NCBI GenBank assembly: GCA_023421395.1
Contig: JAEZTL010000021.1
Span: 1-64,000, forward strand
From: Bacillota bacterium
GTDB taxonomy: Bacteria; Bacillota; Clostridia; Christensenellales; Aristaeellaceae
Reading direction: 5' to 3'
Length of the DNA: 64,000 nucleotides
Within the stretch, counting starts at the first letter, position 1, and each line of letters starts with the position of its first letter. The notes beneath the pieces are model-generated. The model ran no database searches. It worked only from the letters and a program-made list of their open reading frames with translations, and was not told the DNA's origin. A program made the position numbers and the translations under genes. Of the stretch, positions 1 through 8,561 are shown one piece after another.

Positions 1-1
1 T

Positions 2-100
2 CGGACCATCGCTGATCTGGCGGGGGGCGGCGAAATCACGCGGGAGCATGTGGCGGAAGCCGTGCAGTATCGCGCGCTGGACCGGAAATACTGGGGGTAG
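2..100 (+). CDS. YifB/ComM-family Mg-chelatase-like ATPase, C-terminal end (partial)
   Basis: Only the last 32 codons are in the window; the gene enters from the left edge and stops with TAG at 98-100. The readable tail includes ADLAG, EHVAEAVQYR and a final DRKYWG, which is the ending typical of the YifB/ComM family of AAA+ ATPases related to magnesium chelatase. Members act in the cytoplasm and in some bacteria help branch migration during natural transformation. The location immediately before dprA fits a DNA-uptake role and a shared operon. Substrate and full domain content cannot be judged from this fragment. Confidence 0.75.
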   Translation, partial: RTIADLAGGGEITREHVAEAVQYRALDRKYWG

Positions 101-119
101 AGGCGTGGAATACTCCGCG

Positions 120-1196
120 ATGGAGCAATACTGGATCTGGCTCTCGAGCGTCGAGGGCATCGGCGTCAAGCGGTTTTACCAGCTGATGAGCCTCTACGAG
201 GACGCCCGCGCGGTTTGGGATTCGGCCGGGCCGCAGATGGCGTTTCTGGGCGAGAAGGCGCTTGGCAACCTGCTTGCCGCCCGCACCGAGCGGTACCTGT
301 ACGGCCTGTTCGCGGGGCTTGAGAAAAAGGGCATCGCGGCGGTCACCCGGCTCGGCCCGGGATACCCTTCACGCCTGACCACCATCTTTGATCCGCCGCC
401 CACCCTCTACGTGCGCGGCGAAAGCGATCTCAACGGAGACCGTTCGCTCTCCATCGTGGGTTCCCGTCACGCCAGCCGGGACGGCAGGCGCGCCGCCGCC
501 GAGATCGCCGAGGCGCTGGCCCGCGAAGAGGTCGCCGTGGTGTCCGGCATGGCGCGGGGCATCGATACCGCCGCTCACCAGGGTGCTTTAAGCGGCGGCG
601 GGCGAACGGTGGCGGTGCTTGGCTGCGGCGTGGACGTCGTCTATCCGCCGGAGAACGGCCCGCTGGTGGAAAAGATCCTGGAGACTGGCGGATCGATCGT
701 GTCCGAGTACGTGCCGGGCACCCGGCCGCTGGCGCAGCACTTTCCGGCGCGAAACCGCATCATCAGCGCCATGTCCGACGGCCTTTTGCTGGTCGAGGCG
801 GCGAAGGGTTCCGGCGCGATGCTGACGGTGGATTTCGCCCTCGAGCAGGGGCGGGAGGTATTCGCCGTGCCGGGGTCCATCTACTCGCCGCTGTCGGCGG
901 AGCCCAACCGGCTGATCTCCGAAGGCGCGGTTCCGGCGCTGGGGCCGTGGGAGATCCTCGAGCACTTCCGCTGGGCCCAGCGGCCCCGGAAGGGCGATTC
1001 GCCGAACCGCGCGCTTTCGCTCGACGCGGACGAGTCGACGCTTGTCGAACCGCTCCGAATCGAGGAAATGTCCTTCGATGAGTTGGCCGCGCGCACGGGC
1101 TTTAACAGTTCCAAACTAAATTCTCTCTTGACAATGCTGGAGTTGCGAGGAATAATAAAACAAGTGCCCGGTCGGCTGTACCGGGCGGAGATATGA
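120..1196 (+). CDS. dprA: DNA-processing protein DprA (358 aa)
   Basis: DprA loads RecA onto incoming single-stranded DNA during transformation. The Rossmann-like core is clear: GSRHASRDG near residue 113, SGMARGID near 143, VLGCGVDVVYP near 165, FPARNRIIS near 208, and LTVDFALEQGREVFAVPGS further on. The last 60 residues look like the usual winged-helix tail (FDELAARTGFNSSKLNSLL). The ATG at 120 gives the usual family N-terminus (MEQYWIWLSSVEGIG). A GTG at 105 is an in-frame alternative with a closer G-rich Shine-Dalgarno; an ATG at 48 lies inside the preceding gene and is unlikely. The gene follows yifB by about 20 nt and precedes topA, an order common in Bacillota. Confidence 0.95.
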   Translation: MEQYWIWLSSVEGIGVKRFYQLMSLYEDARAVWDSAGPQMAFLGEKALGNLLAARTERYLYGLFAGLEKKGIAAVTRLGPGYPSRLTTIFDPPPTLYVRGESDLNGDRSLSIVGSRHASRDGRRAAAEIAEALAREEVAVVSGMARGIDTAAHQGALSGGGRTVAVLGCGVDVVYPPENGPLVEKILETGGSIVSEYVPGTRPLAQHFPARNRIISAMSDGLLLVEAAKGSGAMLTVDFALEQGREVFAVPGSIYSPLSAEPNRLISEGAVPALGPWEILEHFRWAQRPRKGDSPNRALSLDADESTLVEPLRIEEMSFDELAARTGFNSSKLNSLLTMLELRGIIKQVPGRLYRAEI

Positions 1197-1229
1197 TTTC
1201 GCCCCGCGAATGCGGATGGAGGTTCGTAA

Positions 1230-3338
1230 ATGGCGCATAAGCTGGTCATCGTGGAATCCCCGGCCAAGGCAAGGACCATCGGCAAGTTTCTCGGCCGAGG
1301 GTACAAGGTGGAGGCTTCGCAAGGACATGTACGCGATCTGCCCAAGTCGCAGATCGGCGTGGACGTGGAGCACGGCTTCGAGCCCCGGTACATCACCATA
1401 CGGGGCAGAGGCGAGATTTTGGACCGCATCCGCAAGGAAGCGAAGGGCGCACAGAAGATCATTCTCGCGACAGACCCTGACCGCGAGGGCGAGGCGATCT
1501 CCTGGCACCTTTCGAAGGTCCTGAACATTCCGGAGGGCGACGTCTGCCGCGTGGAATTCCACGAGATCACCGGCAAGGAAGTCAAGTCCGCCATCAAAAA
1601 GCCGCGGCCCATCAACATGAGCCTGGTCAACGCGCAGCAGGCGCGGCGCGTGCTGGACCGGCTGGTGGGCTACAAGATCAGCCCGCTGCTTTGGGCGAAG
1701 GTGCGCAAGGGCCTTTCCGCAGGCCGCGTACAGTCGGTGGCGACCGGCATCATCTGCGACCGCGAAAAGGAAATCGAAACCTTCGTGCCGGAGGAGTATT
1801 GGAACCTGAACGTCCAGTTTGAAACCGAGGGCGTCAAATTCTGCACGAAATTCTACGGTGAGGGTGACCAGAAGACCGACGTCACCAGCCAGCAGCAGGC
1901 GGAGCAGCTGATCGCCAGGATGCGCCGGGCGGACTTCGCCATTGGCGAGGTCAAGCGCGGCGAGCGGCGCAAGTACCCCGCCGCCCCCTTCACCACCTCG
2001 AACCTGCAGCAGGAGGCCAGCCGCAAGCTGGGCTTCACTACCCAGAAGACCATGCAGATCGCCCAGCAGCTCTATGAGGGCATCGACCTCGAGGGCGACG
2101 GCACACAGGGTCTGGTCACCTACATCCGCACGGACTCCACCCGGATTTCCGAAGAGGCCATCGAAGCGGTGCGCGAAGTCATCCGAACCGCCTACTCGCC
2201 CGAATACCTGCCTGAGGAACCCGTTCAGTATAAAAGCCGGAAGTCTGCCCAGGATGCCCACGAGGCGATCCGCCCCACCGACATGAAGTACCGGCCGGAG
2301 GCGATCAAAGCCTCGCTGACCCGCGATCAGCTCAGGCTCTACAAGCTCATCTTCAACCGCTTCCTGGCCAGCCAGATGACCCCCGCGGTCTATGAAACGC
2401 TGGCCGCCGACGTGGTGGGGGACAACCTTCGCCTGCGCTTCACCGGCCAGAAGAAGAAGTTCGCGGGCTTCACCGCCGTCTACGAGGAAGTGCTGGACGA
2501 CGCTCAGGCTGAGGAGGACGAAAACGCCATCCCCGCGCTGGTGGAAGGCGTGAAGGCCAAGCTTCTCGATGTTTCAAGTGAGCAGCGGTTCACGCAACCG
2601 CCGCCGCGGTACACGGAGGCATCGCTGGTGCGCGCGCTGGAGGAAAAGGGCATCGGCCGCCCGTCCACCTATTCTCCGACGATCACCACCATCATGGCAC
2701 GCGGCTACATCGCCCGGGAGAACAAGCGCCTGGTGCCTACGGAGCTGGGCCAGGTGGTCAACGACCTGATGCAGAAGAACTTCCCGGACATCGTCAACGT
2801 GCAGTTCACCGCCGACATGGAGGAGGAACTGGACGAGGTGGAGGACGGCGCGGCCGACTGGCACCAGATCGTGGCCGACTTCTACGGCCCCTTCGAAAAA
2901 GCGCTGATCGAGGCGGAGGCCACCATCGAAAAGGTGTCCGTCGAGGATCAGGTTTCCGATGTCAAGTGTGAAAAGTGCGGCGCGATGATGGTCTATAAGA
3001 TGGGGCGGTTCGGAAAATTCCTGGCCTGCCCGAATTTCCCGGCCTGCCGTCATACGATGGCGCTTCTGACCGACATCGGCGTGCCCTGCCCCAGCTGCGG
3101 CGGACGCCTGCTGGAGCGCATCAGCAAAAAGGGCCGTAAGTTCTACGGCTGCGAAAACTACCCCGGCTGCGATTTTGTGTCCTGGGACCTGCCGGTGACG
3201 GACAAGTGCCCCGCCTGCGGCGGCCGCATGGTGCAAAAGAGGGGCCGCAAGGGCGAGGTCTTCCATGTGTGCGTCAACGAAAAGTGCCGCACCCGCGTGC
3301 CCGTCACCTCCGGTGACGGCGAGGCGGAGGATGAATGA
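1230..3338 (+). CDS. topA: DNA topoisomerase I (702 aa)
   Basis: Type IA topoisomerase that relaxes negative supercoils. The TOPRIM domain starts at once (KLVIVESPAKARTIGKFLG) and carries the acidic DPDREGEAISWHL motif near residue 84. The catalytic tyrosine sits in TYIRTDSTRIS at about residue 298. Three C-terminal four-cysteine zinc ribbons follow (CEKCGAMM...CPNFPAC, CPSCGGRL...CENYPGC, CPACGGRM...CVNEKC). Length is normal for Clostridia. A ribosome binding site (GGAGG) lies just before the ATG. The stop overlaps the trmFO start by 8 nt, so translation is probably coupled. Confidence 0.98.
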   Translation: MAHKLVIVESPAKARTIGKFLGRGYKVEASQGHVRDLPKSQIGVDVEHGFEPRYITIRGRGEILDRIRKEAKGAQKIILATDPDREGEAISWHLSKVLNIPEGDVCRVEFHEITGKEVKSAIKKPRPINMSLVNAQQARRVLDRLVGYKISPLLWAKVRKGLSAGRVQSVATGIICDREKEIETFVPEEYWNLNVQFETEGVKFCTKFYGEGDQKTDVTSQQQAEQLIARMRRADFAIGEVKRGERRKYPAAPFTTSNLQQEASRKLGFTTQKTMQIAQQLYEGIDLEGDGTQGLVTYIRTDSTRISEEAIEAVREVIRTAYSPEYLPEEPVQYKSRKSAQDAHEAIRPTDMKYRPEAIKASLTRDQLRLYKLIFNRFLASQMTPAVYETLAADVVGDNLRLRFTGQKKKFAGFTAVYEEVLDDAQAEEDENAIPALVEGVKAKLLDVSSEQRFTQPPPRYTEASLVRALEEKGIGRPSTYSPTITTIMARGYIARENKRLVPTELGQVVNDLMQKNFPDIVNVQFTADMEEELDEVEDGAADWHQIVADFYGPFEKALIEAEATIEKVSVEDQVSDVKCEKCGAMMVYKMGRFGKFLACPNFPACRHTMALLTDIGVPCPSCGGRLLERISKKGRKFYGCENYPGCDFVSWDLPVTDKCPACGGRMVQKRGRKGEVFHVCVNEKCRTRVPVTSGDGEAEDE

Positions 3339-4635
3339 GGTCACCGTCGTCGGCGCCGGGCTCGCGGGCTGCGAGGCAGCCTGGCAGCTGGCGCGACAGG
3401 GGATCCCCGTCCATCTGATCGAGATGAAGCCGGAGCGGTTCTCCCCGGCCCACAAGAGCGCGGGTTTTTCGGAGCTCGTTTGCTCCAACTCCCTGAAGGC
3501 GGAGCATCTGACGAACGCCTCGGGCCTCCTGAAGGCCGAGATGGAAAAGTTCGGCTCGCTGATTCTCTCCGCCGCGAAGCAGGCCCGGGTGCCCGCGGGT
3601 ACCGCGTTGGCGGTGGACCGGGACGTCTTTTCCCGGGAAATCACCGGTTCGCTGGAGGCGCATCCGCTGATCCGGGTGGAGCGGCGCGTGGTTTCGCTTC
3701 TTCCGGAGGAGCCTGCGGTTGTGGCCACCGGCCCGCTGACCGACCCGGCGCTCATGGAGGCGCTGACGGCGCTGCCGGGTTTGTCGGCGCTCCACTTCTT
3801 CGACGCGGCCGCGCCCATCGTGACCGCCGAATCGCTCGATATGGAGCGGCTCTTCCGTCAGTCGAGAAATGACGGCGAGGCGGCCGGCGATTACCTGAAC
3901 AGCCCGCTGAACCGGGCGCAGTACGACGCGTTTTACGAGGCGCTTACGGGCGCGGAACTGGCGCCGCTGCACAATTTTGAAAAGAATTTGGTGTTCGAGG
4001 GCTGCCTCGCGGTGGAAATCCTGGCTTCCCGGGGCCACGACACGCTGGCCTTCGGGCCTATGCGGCCGGTGGGGCTCACCGACCCGCGCACCGGAAAGAC
4101 CCCGTACGCCGTGGCGCAACTCCGGCAGGAAAACGAGGCGGGCACGCTATTTAACCTGGTAGGCTTTCAGACCCGGCTCAAGTGGGGCGAACAGAAGCGG
4201 GTGTTTTCGATGCTCCCGGGGCTCGAGAATGCCGAATTCGTCCGATATGGCGTGATGCACAGGAATACCTACCTCAATAGCCCGGACATTGTGGGCAGAA
4301 ACTTTGCGCTTGCCGGCAGGCCGTGCCTGCGCTTCGCCGGACAGCTGACTGGCGTGGAGGGGTACGTAGAGTCGGCGGCGTCGGGTCTGGTGGCGGGGCT
4401 GAATCTGGGCCGGGCGCTGCGGAATCTTCCGGAGATCGACTTCCCCGGCGAGACGCTCCTCGGCGCGCTGGAAGCCCATGTGCGCACGAAGACCGCGAAT
4501 TTCCAGCCGATGAACGCGAACTTCGGCATCCTGACGCCGTTGGGCGTGAAGGTCAAGGGCAAAAAAAACCGCTATGAGGCGCTGGCCCGGCGCTCGCTCA
4601 TGGCCATCGACAGATTATTGGAGGTTAGTCCATGA
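3331..4635 (+). CDS. trmFO: Methylenetetrahydrofolate--tRNA-(uracil-5-)-methyltransferase TrmFO (434 aa)
   Basis: FAD- and folate-dependent enzyme that makes ribothymidine at position 54 of tRNA. The N-terminal FAD-binding motif is VTVVGAGLAGCEAAWQLA, followed by the family signatures HLIEMKPERFSPAHKS and FSELVCSNSLKAEHL. The C-terminal NANFGILTPL is also conserved. The ATG at 3331 is placed by this motif and by the 8-nt overlap with the topA stop. It ends in a 4-nt ATGA overlap with hslV. A xerC gene often lies between trmFO and hslV in Bacilli; none is present here. Confidence 0.97.
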   Translation: MNEVTVVGAGLAGCEAAWQLARQGIPVHLIEMKPERFSPAHKSAGFSELVCSNSLKAEHLTNASGLLKAEMEKFGSLILSAAKQARVPAGTALAVDRDVFSREITGSLEAHPLIRVERRVVSLLPEEPAVVATGPLTDPALMEALTALPGLSALHFFDAAAPIVTAESLDMERLFRQSRNDGEAAGDYLNSPLNRAQYDAFYEALTGAELAPLHNFEKNLVFEGCLAVEILASRGHDTLAFGPMRPVGLTDPRTGKTPYAVAQLRQENEAGTLFNLVGFQTRLKWGEQKRVFSMLPGLENAEFVRYGVMHRNTYLNSPDIVGRNFALAGRPCLRFAGQLTGVEGYVESAASGLVAGLNLGRALRNLPEIDFPGETLLGALEAHVRTKTANFQPMNANFGILTPLGVKVKGKKNRYEALARRSLMAIDRLLEVSP

Positions 4636-5162
4636 TTCGGGGAACCACCATCTGCGGCGTGCGCCGAAACGGCCAGACCGCCATCTCGGGCGACGGCCAA
4701 GTGACCGTCGGCGAAAACGCCATCATGAAGATGAACGCGAAGAAGGTACGCCGCATCGCCGGCGGCAAAGTTGTGATCGGCTTTGCCGGTTCGGTGGCGG
4801 ACGCCTTCGCGCTGAGCGAAAAATTCGAGGAGAAGCTGACCCAATTCTCCGGCAATCTGCCGCGGGCCGCGGTGGAGTTGGCGCAGGAGTGGCGGCAGGA
4901 CAAGGCCATGCGCAAACTGGAAGCGATGCTTCTGTGCGCCGACCAGGACAACCTGATGCTCGTCTCCGGCACGGGCGAGGTCATTGAGCCGGATGACGGC
5001 GTCATCGCCATCGGTTCCGGCGGCAACTACGCGCTGGCAGCCGCCCGAGCGCTGGCGGAAAATACAGCGCTTTCCGCCGCCGAGATTTCCGAAAAAGCGC
5101 TTCGGATCGCCGCGTCGATCTGCGTGTACACCAACGACCACATCATCACGGAGATTGTATGA
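4632..5162 (+). CDS. hslV: ATP-dependent protease peptidase subunit HslV (176 aa)
   Basis: Proteasome-like threonine peptidase that pairs with HslU to degrade unfolded or regulatory proteins in the cytoplasm. The sequence begins MIRGTTICGVRRNGQ; the catalytic threonine should be the first T after a four-residue propeptide ending in Gly, as in some thermophile homologues, so self-processing or trimming is needed. Other signatures are SGDGQVT, GFAGSVADAF, EPDDGVIAIGSGGNYAL and CVYTND. It overlaps trmFO and hslU by 4 nt each. Confidence 0.97.
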   Translation: MIRGTTICGVRRNGQTAISGDGQVTVGENAIMKMNAKKVRRIAGGKVVIGFAGSVADAFALSEKFEEKLTQFSGNLPRAAVELAQEWRQDKAMRKLEAMLLCADQDNLMLVSGTGEVIEPDDGVIAIGSGGNYALAAARALAENTALSAAEISEKALRIAASICVYTNDHIITEIV

Positions 5163-6535
5163 TGGAAAAATTAACGCATACGCTGACTCCGCGCGAAATC
5201 GTGCGCGAGCTGGACCGTTACATCATCGGTCAGGACGAAGCCAAGCGCGCGGTGGCCATCGCGCTTAGAAACCGCTACCGCCGGGCGCTTCTGCCCGACG
5301 AGATCCGCGACGAGGTGACGCCCAAAAATATCCTCATGGTGGGCCCGACCGGCGTGGGCAAGACCGAGATCGCCCGGAGGCTGGCGCGCCTTGTGGACGC
5401 GCCCTTTGTCAAGGTAGAGGCCACCAAGTTCACCGAAGTGGGCTATGTGGGCCGTGACGTGGACTCCATCATCCGAGACCTGGTGGAAGCGTCCATCCGT
5501 CTGGTGCAGTCGCGCCACGCGGAGGCCGTGCGGGAGAAGGCCGCCCGCGCCGCGGAGGAGCGGCTGGTGGACCTGATTATCCGACCCGCCAAGAAGGTCA
5601 ACCCCATCGACGTGTTGCTGGGCAACAAACCCAAGGAGCCGGACGTACCGCCGGAGGAGCGCGCCCGTGTCAGCCAAAAGCGCGAGGATGTGCGCAAAGC
5701 CCTGGCAAACGGCGAGCTCGAGCGCACACTGGTGGAAGTTGAAGTGGCGGAAAACCTGCCCAAGAACGAGATTCCCGGTACCGATGTGAACGTGAACGAC
5801 ATGCTGGGCTCGATCCTGCCCAAGCGCACCAAGCTGCGCAAGGTGGAAGTTTCCGAGGCGCGGCGCATCCTCCTGGCCGAGGAGGAAGAGAGCATGATCG
5901 ACATGGACGCGGTGAACTCCGAGGCCATTAAAAAGGCCGAGCAGGACGGCATCGTATTTCTGGATGAGATCGACAAGGTGGCGGGCAAGAACGCAGGTCA
6001 CGGCCCGGATGTATCCCGCGAGGGTGTGCAGCGGGACATCCTGCCCATCGTGGAGGGCTCCACGGTGCCCACCAAGTACGGCCCTGTCAAGACCGATCAC
6101 ATCCTCTTTATTGCGGCGGGCGCGTTCCATGTGGCGAAGGTTACGGACCTGATCCCGGAGCTTCAGGGCCGCTTCCCGGTGCGCGTGACGTTAAAACCGC
6201 TGACACGGGAGGATTACCGGCGCATTCTGACCCAGCCGGAAAACGCGTTGATTCGCCAGTATCAGGCGCTGCTCAAGGTGGACGGCGTTTCGCTGAAGTT
6301 TGACGACAGCGCCGTCGACGCCATCGCGGAATTCGCCTGGCTCTCCAACGAGAACAGTGAAAACATCGGCGCCCGCAGGCTGCACACGGTGCTGGAGGGC
6401 ATCCTGAGCGACGTGGCTTTTAACGCGGGCGGCGGCGACGCGCCGGAGGTGGAAATCCTGGTGGACGCGGCCTACGCCAAGGCGAGGCTTGGCGACGAGT
6501 GCGCGGAGCAGGACCTGCACAAATACATCCTGTAA
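5159..6535 (+). CDS. hslU: ATP-dependent protease ATPase subunit HslU (458 aa)
   Basis: AAA+ unfoldase partner of HslV. Walker A is GPTGVGKTEIARRLA near residue 62, Walker B is IVFLDEIDKV near 264, and the sensor/arginine-finger region includes PELQGRFPVRV. The pore-loop neighbourhood ATKFTEVGYVGRDVDS is intact. The middle I-domain is present, giving the normal length. The start overlaps the hslV stop (ATGATG; a second in-frame ATG follows directly). A strong terminator follows at 6552-6588, which ends the operon. No codY gene follows, unlike in Bacillus. Confidence 0.98.
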   Translation: MMEKLTHTLTPREIVRELDRYIIGQDEAKRAVAIALRNRYRRALLPDEIRDEVTPKNILMVGPTGVGKTEIARRLARLVDAPFVKVEATKFTEVGYVGRDVDSIIRDLVEASIRLVQSRHAEAVREKAARAAEERLVDLIIRPAKKVNPIDVLLGNKPKEPDVPPEERARVSQKREDVRKALANGELERTLVEVEVAENLPKNEIPGTDVNVNDMLGSILPKRTKLRKVEVSEARRILLAEEEESMIDMDAVNSEAIKKAEQDGIVFLDEIDKVAGKNAGHGPDVSREGVQRDILPIVEGSTVPTKYGPVKTDHILFIAAGAFHVAKVTDLIPELQGRFPVRVTLKPLTREDYRRILTQPENALIRQYQALLKVDGVSLKFDDSAVDAIAEFAWLSNENSENIGARRLHTVLEGILSDVAFNAGGGDAPEVEILVDAAYAKARLGDECAEQDLHKYIL

Positions 6536-6551
6536 GCGATACGCTTAGATC

Positions 6552-6588
6552 GGCCCGCGGGAATGCGCTCGCGGGCCTTTTGCGTTTT
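6552..6588 (+). terminator. Rho-independent terminator after hslU
   Basis: An 8-bp GC-only stem (GGCCCGCG at 6552-6559 with CGCGGGCC at 6570-6577) is followed by TTTTGCGTTTT. It ends the dprA-hslU operon. Confidence 0.85.
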
Positions 6589-6596
6589 CGCCGCCC

Positions 6597-6625
6597 TTTA
6601 CACCGGCGGGAAAATGCGGTACAAT
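6597..6625 (+). promoter_or_regulatory. Sigma-A type promoter for the DUF308/pdp/dinB unit
   Basis: TTTACA at 6597-6602 and TACAAT at 6620-6625 with a 17-bp spacer, placed just after the hslU terminator and about 55 bp before the next start codon. Confidence 0.7.
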
Positions 6626-6681
6626 TTGGCTGTGAGAACCCGCGCCCGGACGGGCGCGGCCTTCAAGGGGGAGGGATTTTC

Positions 6682-7221
6682 ATGCGGGCGCTATCGGTCA
6701 TTCTGGGCATCGTGCTCATCGTCGGCGGCGTGATGTCCATCGTCAGCCCTGGCGCCATGGTGCTCAGCCTCGGTTCGCTGATCGGTCTTTTTATCCTGAT
6801 CCACGGCGTGGGTTCGCTGATTGGGCAACACCGCTTCCGCGCGCTGGGCGAGGGCTGGGGTATCGCGGGCGCGATCCTTTCGGTGGTACTGGGCATCCTT
6901 TTGATGACCAGCGCGCAGTTTCAGTTGGCCACGAACCTCGCCATCGTGTTCGTCGCGGGCCTCTGGATGCTGGCGGCGGGGGTGGTGCTGGTGGCGACGG
7001 CCATCCGGATGGCCCGATTCTTCACCGCGCTCCCCTGGGAGAGACCGCACAGGTCCTGGCTGTGGCTGATGCTGCTGGGGATCACCCTGATCGCACTGGG
7101 CATTTTGGCCTACGTGCATCCGCTGGCCGGTGTGATGACGTTCGGCCTGCTCATGGGCGTCTACGTGATCGCCGCGGGTGTCAACCTGATTGCGCTGTCC
7201 TGCTGCCGCGTGGATTGGTGA
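6682..7221 (+). CDS. HdeD/DUF308-family membrane protein (179 aa)
   Basis: Small integral membrane protein with about six hydrophobic segments arranged in pairs; the repeated pattern GxxLIVGGxxxI ... GxxxLxxGI is typical of the DUF308/HdeD family. HdeD is linked to acid stress in enteric bacteria, but in Clostridia the role is unknown. The start at 6682 is chosen because GGGGGAGGG lies 7-15 nt upstream; the reading frame stays open further upstream but runs through the promoter. It probably shares a transcript with the next gene, 28 nt downstream. Confidence 0.8.
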   Translation: MRALSVILGIVLIVGGVMSIVSPGAMVLSLGSLIGLFILIHGVGSLIGQHRFRALGEGWGIAGAILSVVLGILLMTSAQFQLATNLAIVFVAGLWMLAAGVVLVATAIRMARFFTALPWERPHRSWLWLMLLGITLIALGILAYVHPLAGVMTFGLLMGVYVIAAGVNLIALSCCRVDW

Positions 7222-7249
7222 CGCTTTTCAGAAATTCGGAGGTTTTCAA

Positions 7250-8560
7250 ATGATCAATCCTGTGGACATCATCCTGAAAAAGCGCGACGGGCAGGAACTG
7301 ACGAAAGACGAGATCGCCTTTTTCGTGAGCGGCTCGGTGGAAGGCGTTTTTCGGGACTATCAGATTTCGGCGATGCTGATGGCCATCGCCATCCGCGGCA
7401 TGAGCGACCGGGAAACCCGGGACCTGACGATGGCCATGGCCCACTCCGGCGAAATGCTGGATCTCTCCGCCATTGCCGGCCCTAAGGTGGACAAGCACTC
7501 CACCGGCGGCGTAGGCGATACGACGACGCTGATTCTGGCGCCGCTGGTCGCTGCCTGCGGCGTGAAGGTGGCCAAGATGAGCGGGCGAGGGCTGGGGCAC
7601 ACCGGCGGTACGCTGGACAAGCTCGAGTCCATCCCGGGCCTGCGCGTGGACCTGTCCGTGGAGCAGTTTGAGGCGCAGGTCAACCGGGTCGGCTGCGCGG
7701 TGATCGGGCAGACCAAATCCCTCGCGCCCGCAGACAAGCTGTTCTATGCGCTCAGGGACGTGACCGGCACCGTGCGCTCGATGCCGCTGATCGTGTCGTC
7801 CATCCTGTCCAAGAAGATCGCGGCGGGCTGTGACGCGGTGGTGCTGGACGTTAAGACAGGCACCGGCGCGATCATGCCCACGATCTCCGGCTCCATCGAG
7901 TTGGCGACGAAGATGGTGGCGATCGGCAACATGACAGGGCGGCGCTTCTCGGCGCTGGTCACGGACATGGACCAGCCGCTGGGCCTGAACGTGGGCAACG
8001 CACTCGAAGTGGAGGAGGCCATCGATGTGCTCTCCGGCCGCGTGAAGGGCGACCTCCTGGACATCTCCGTGAAGCTGGGCACGCATATGCTGCTGAGCGC
8101 GAGGCGCGTTACTTATGTCGAACAGGGCGCCGAAGTGCTGATGCAGGCGCTTGAAAGCGGCGCGGGCCTGAAAAAGCTCGCGGAGATGATCGAGGCGCAG
8201 GGCGGGAACCCGGAGGTCGTACGCCGGCCGGAGCTCTTGCCCCGCGCGCCGGAGTCGATGCTCTTGCGCGCGAAGGCGAGCGGCTATGCGCAGAAGATGC
8301 ACACCGAAAGGATCGGAAACGCCGCGCGGGCATTGGGCGCGGGCCGCGAACGCAAGGAGGACGAAATCGATCCATCAGTGGGCATCCTGATGAAGGTGCG
8401 CCTGGGCGACTGGGTCGAGGCTGGACAGCCGCTGTGCGAACTGAGGATTTCCAAGAACTCCGATGTGCAGCGCGCACTGGAATTGATGGACGGCGCGGTG
8501 GAAACCGGTGCCGAGCCCGCAGAAAAACCGCCGCTGATCCACGCGGTGATCGGGGCCTGA
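7250..8560 (+). CDS. pdp: Pyrimidine-nucleoside phosphorylase (436 aa)
   Basis: Cleaves uridine, thymidine and related nucleosides with phosphate for pyrimidine salvage. It carries the family signature SGRGLGHTGGTLDKLESIPG in full, the phosphate/substrate motif KVDKHSTGGVGDTTTL near residue 80, and the C-terminal domain with VGILMKVRLGDWVEAGQPL. The ATG at 7250 is preceded by CGGAGG at a good distance and gives the standard MINPVDIILKKRDG start. Thymidine phosphorylase (DeoA) is the close alternative; the length and start fit Pdp better. dinB begins one base after its stop. Confidence 0.93.
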   Translation: MINPVDIILKKRDGQELTKDEIAFFVSGSVEGVFRDYQISAMLMAIAIRGMSDRETRDLTMAMAHSGEMLDLSAIAGPKVDKHSTGGVGDTTTLILAPLVAACGVKVAKMSGRGLGHTGGTLDKLESIPGLRVDLSVEQFEAQVNRVGCAVIGQTKSLAPADKLFYALRDVTGTVRSMPLIVSSILSKKIAAGCDAVVLDVKTGTGAIMPTISGSIELATKMVAIGNMTGRRFSALVTDMDQPLGLNVGNALEVEEAIDVLSGRVKGDLLDISVKLGTHMLLSARRVTYVEQGAEVLMQALESGAGLKKLAEMIEAQGGNPEVVRRPELLPRAPESMLLRAKASGYAQKMHTERIGNAARALGAGRERKEDEIDPSVGILMKVRLGDWVEAGQPLCELRISKNSDVQRALELMDGAVETGAEPAEKPPLIHAVIGA

Positions 8561-8561
8561 A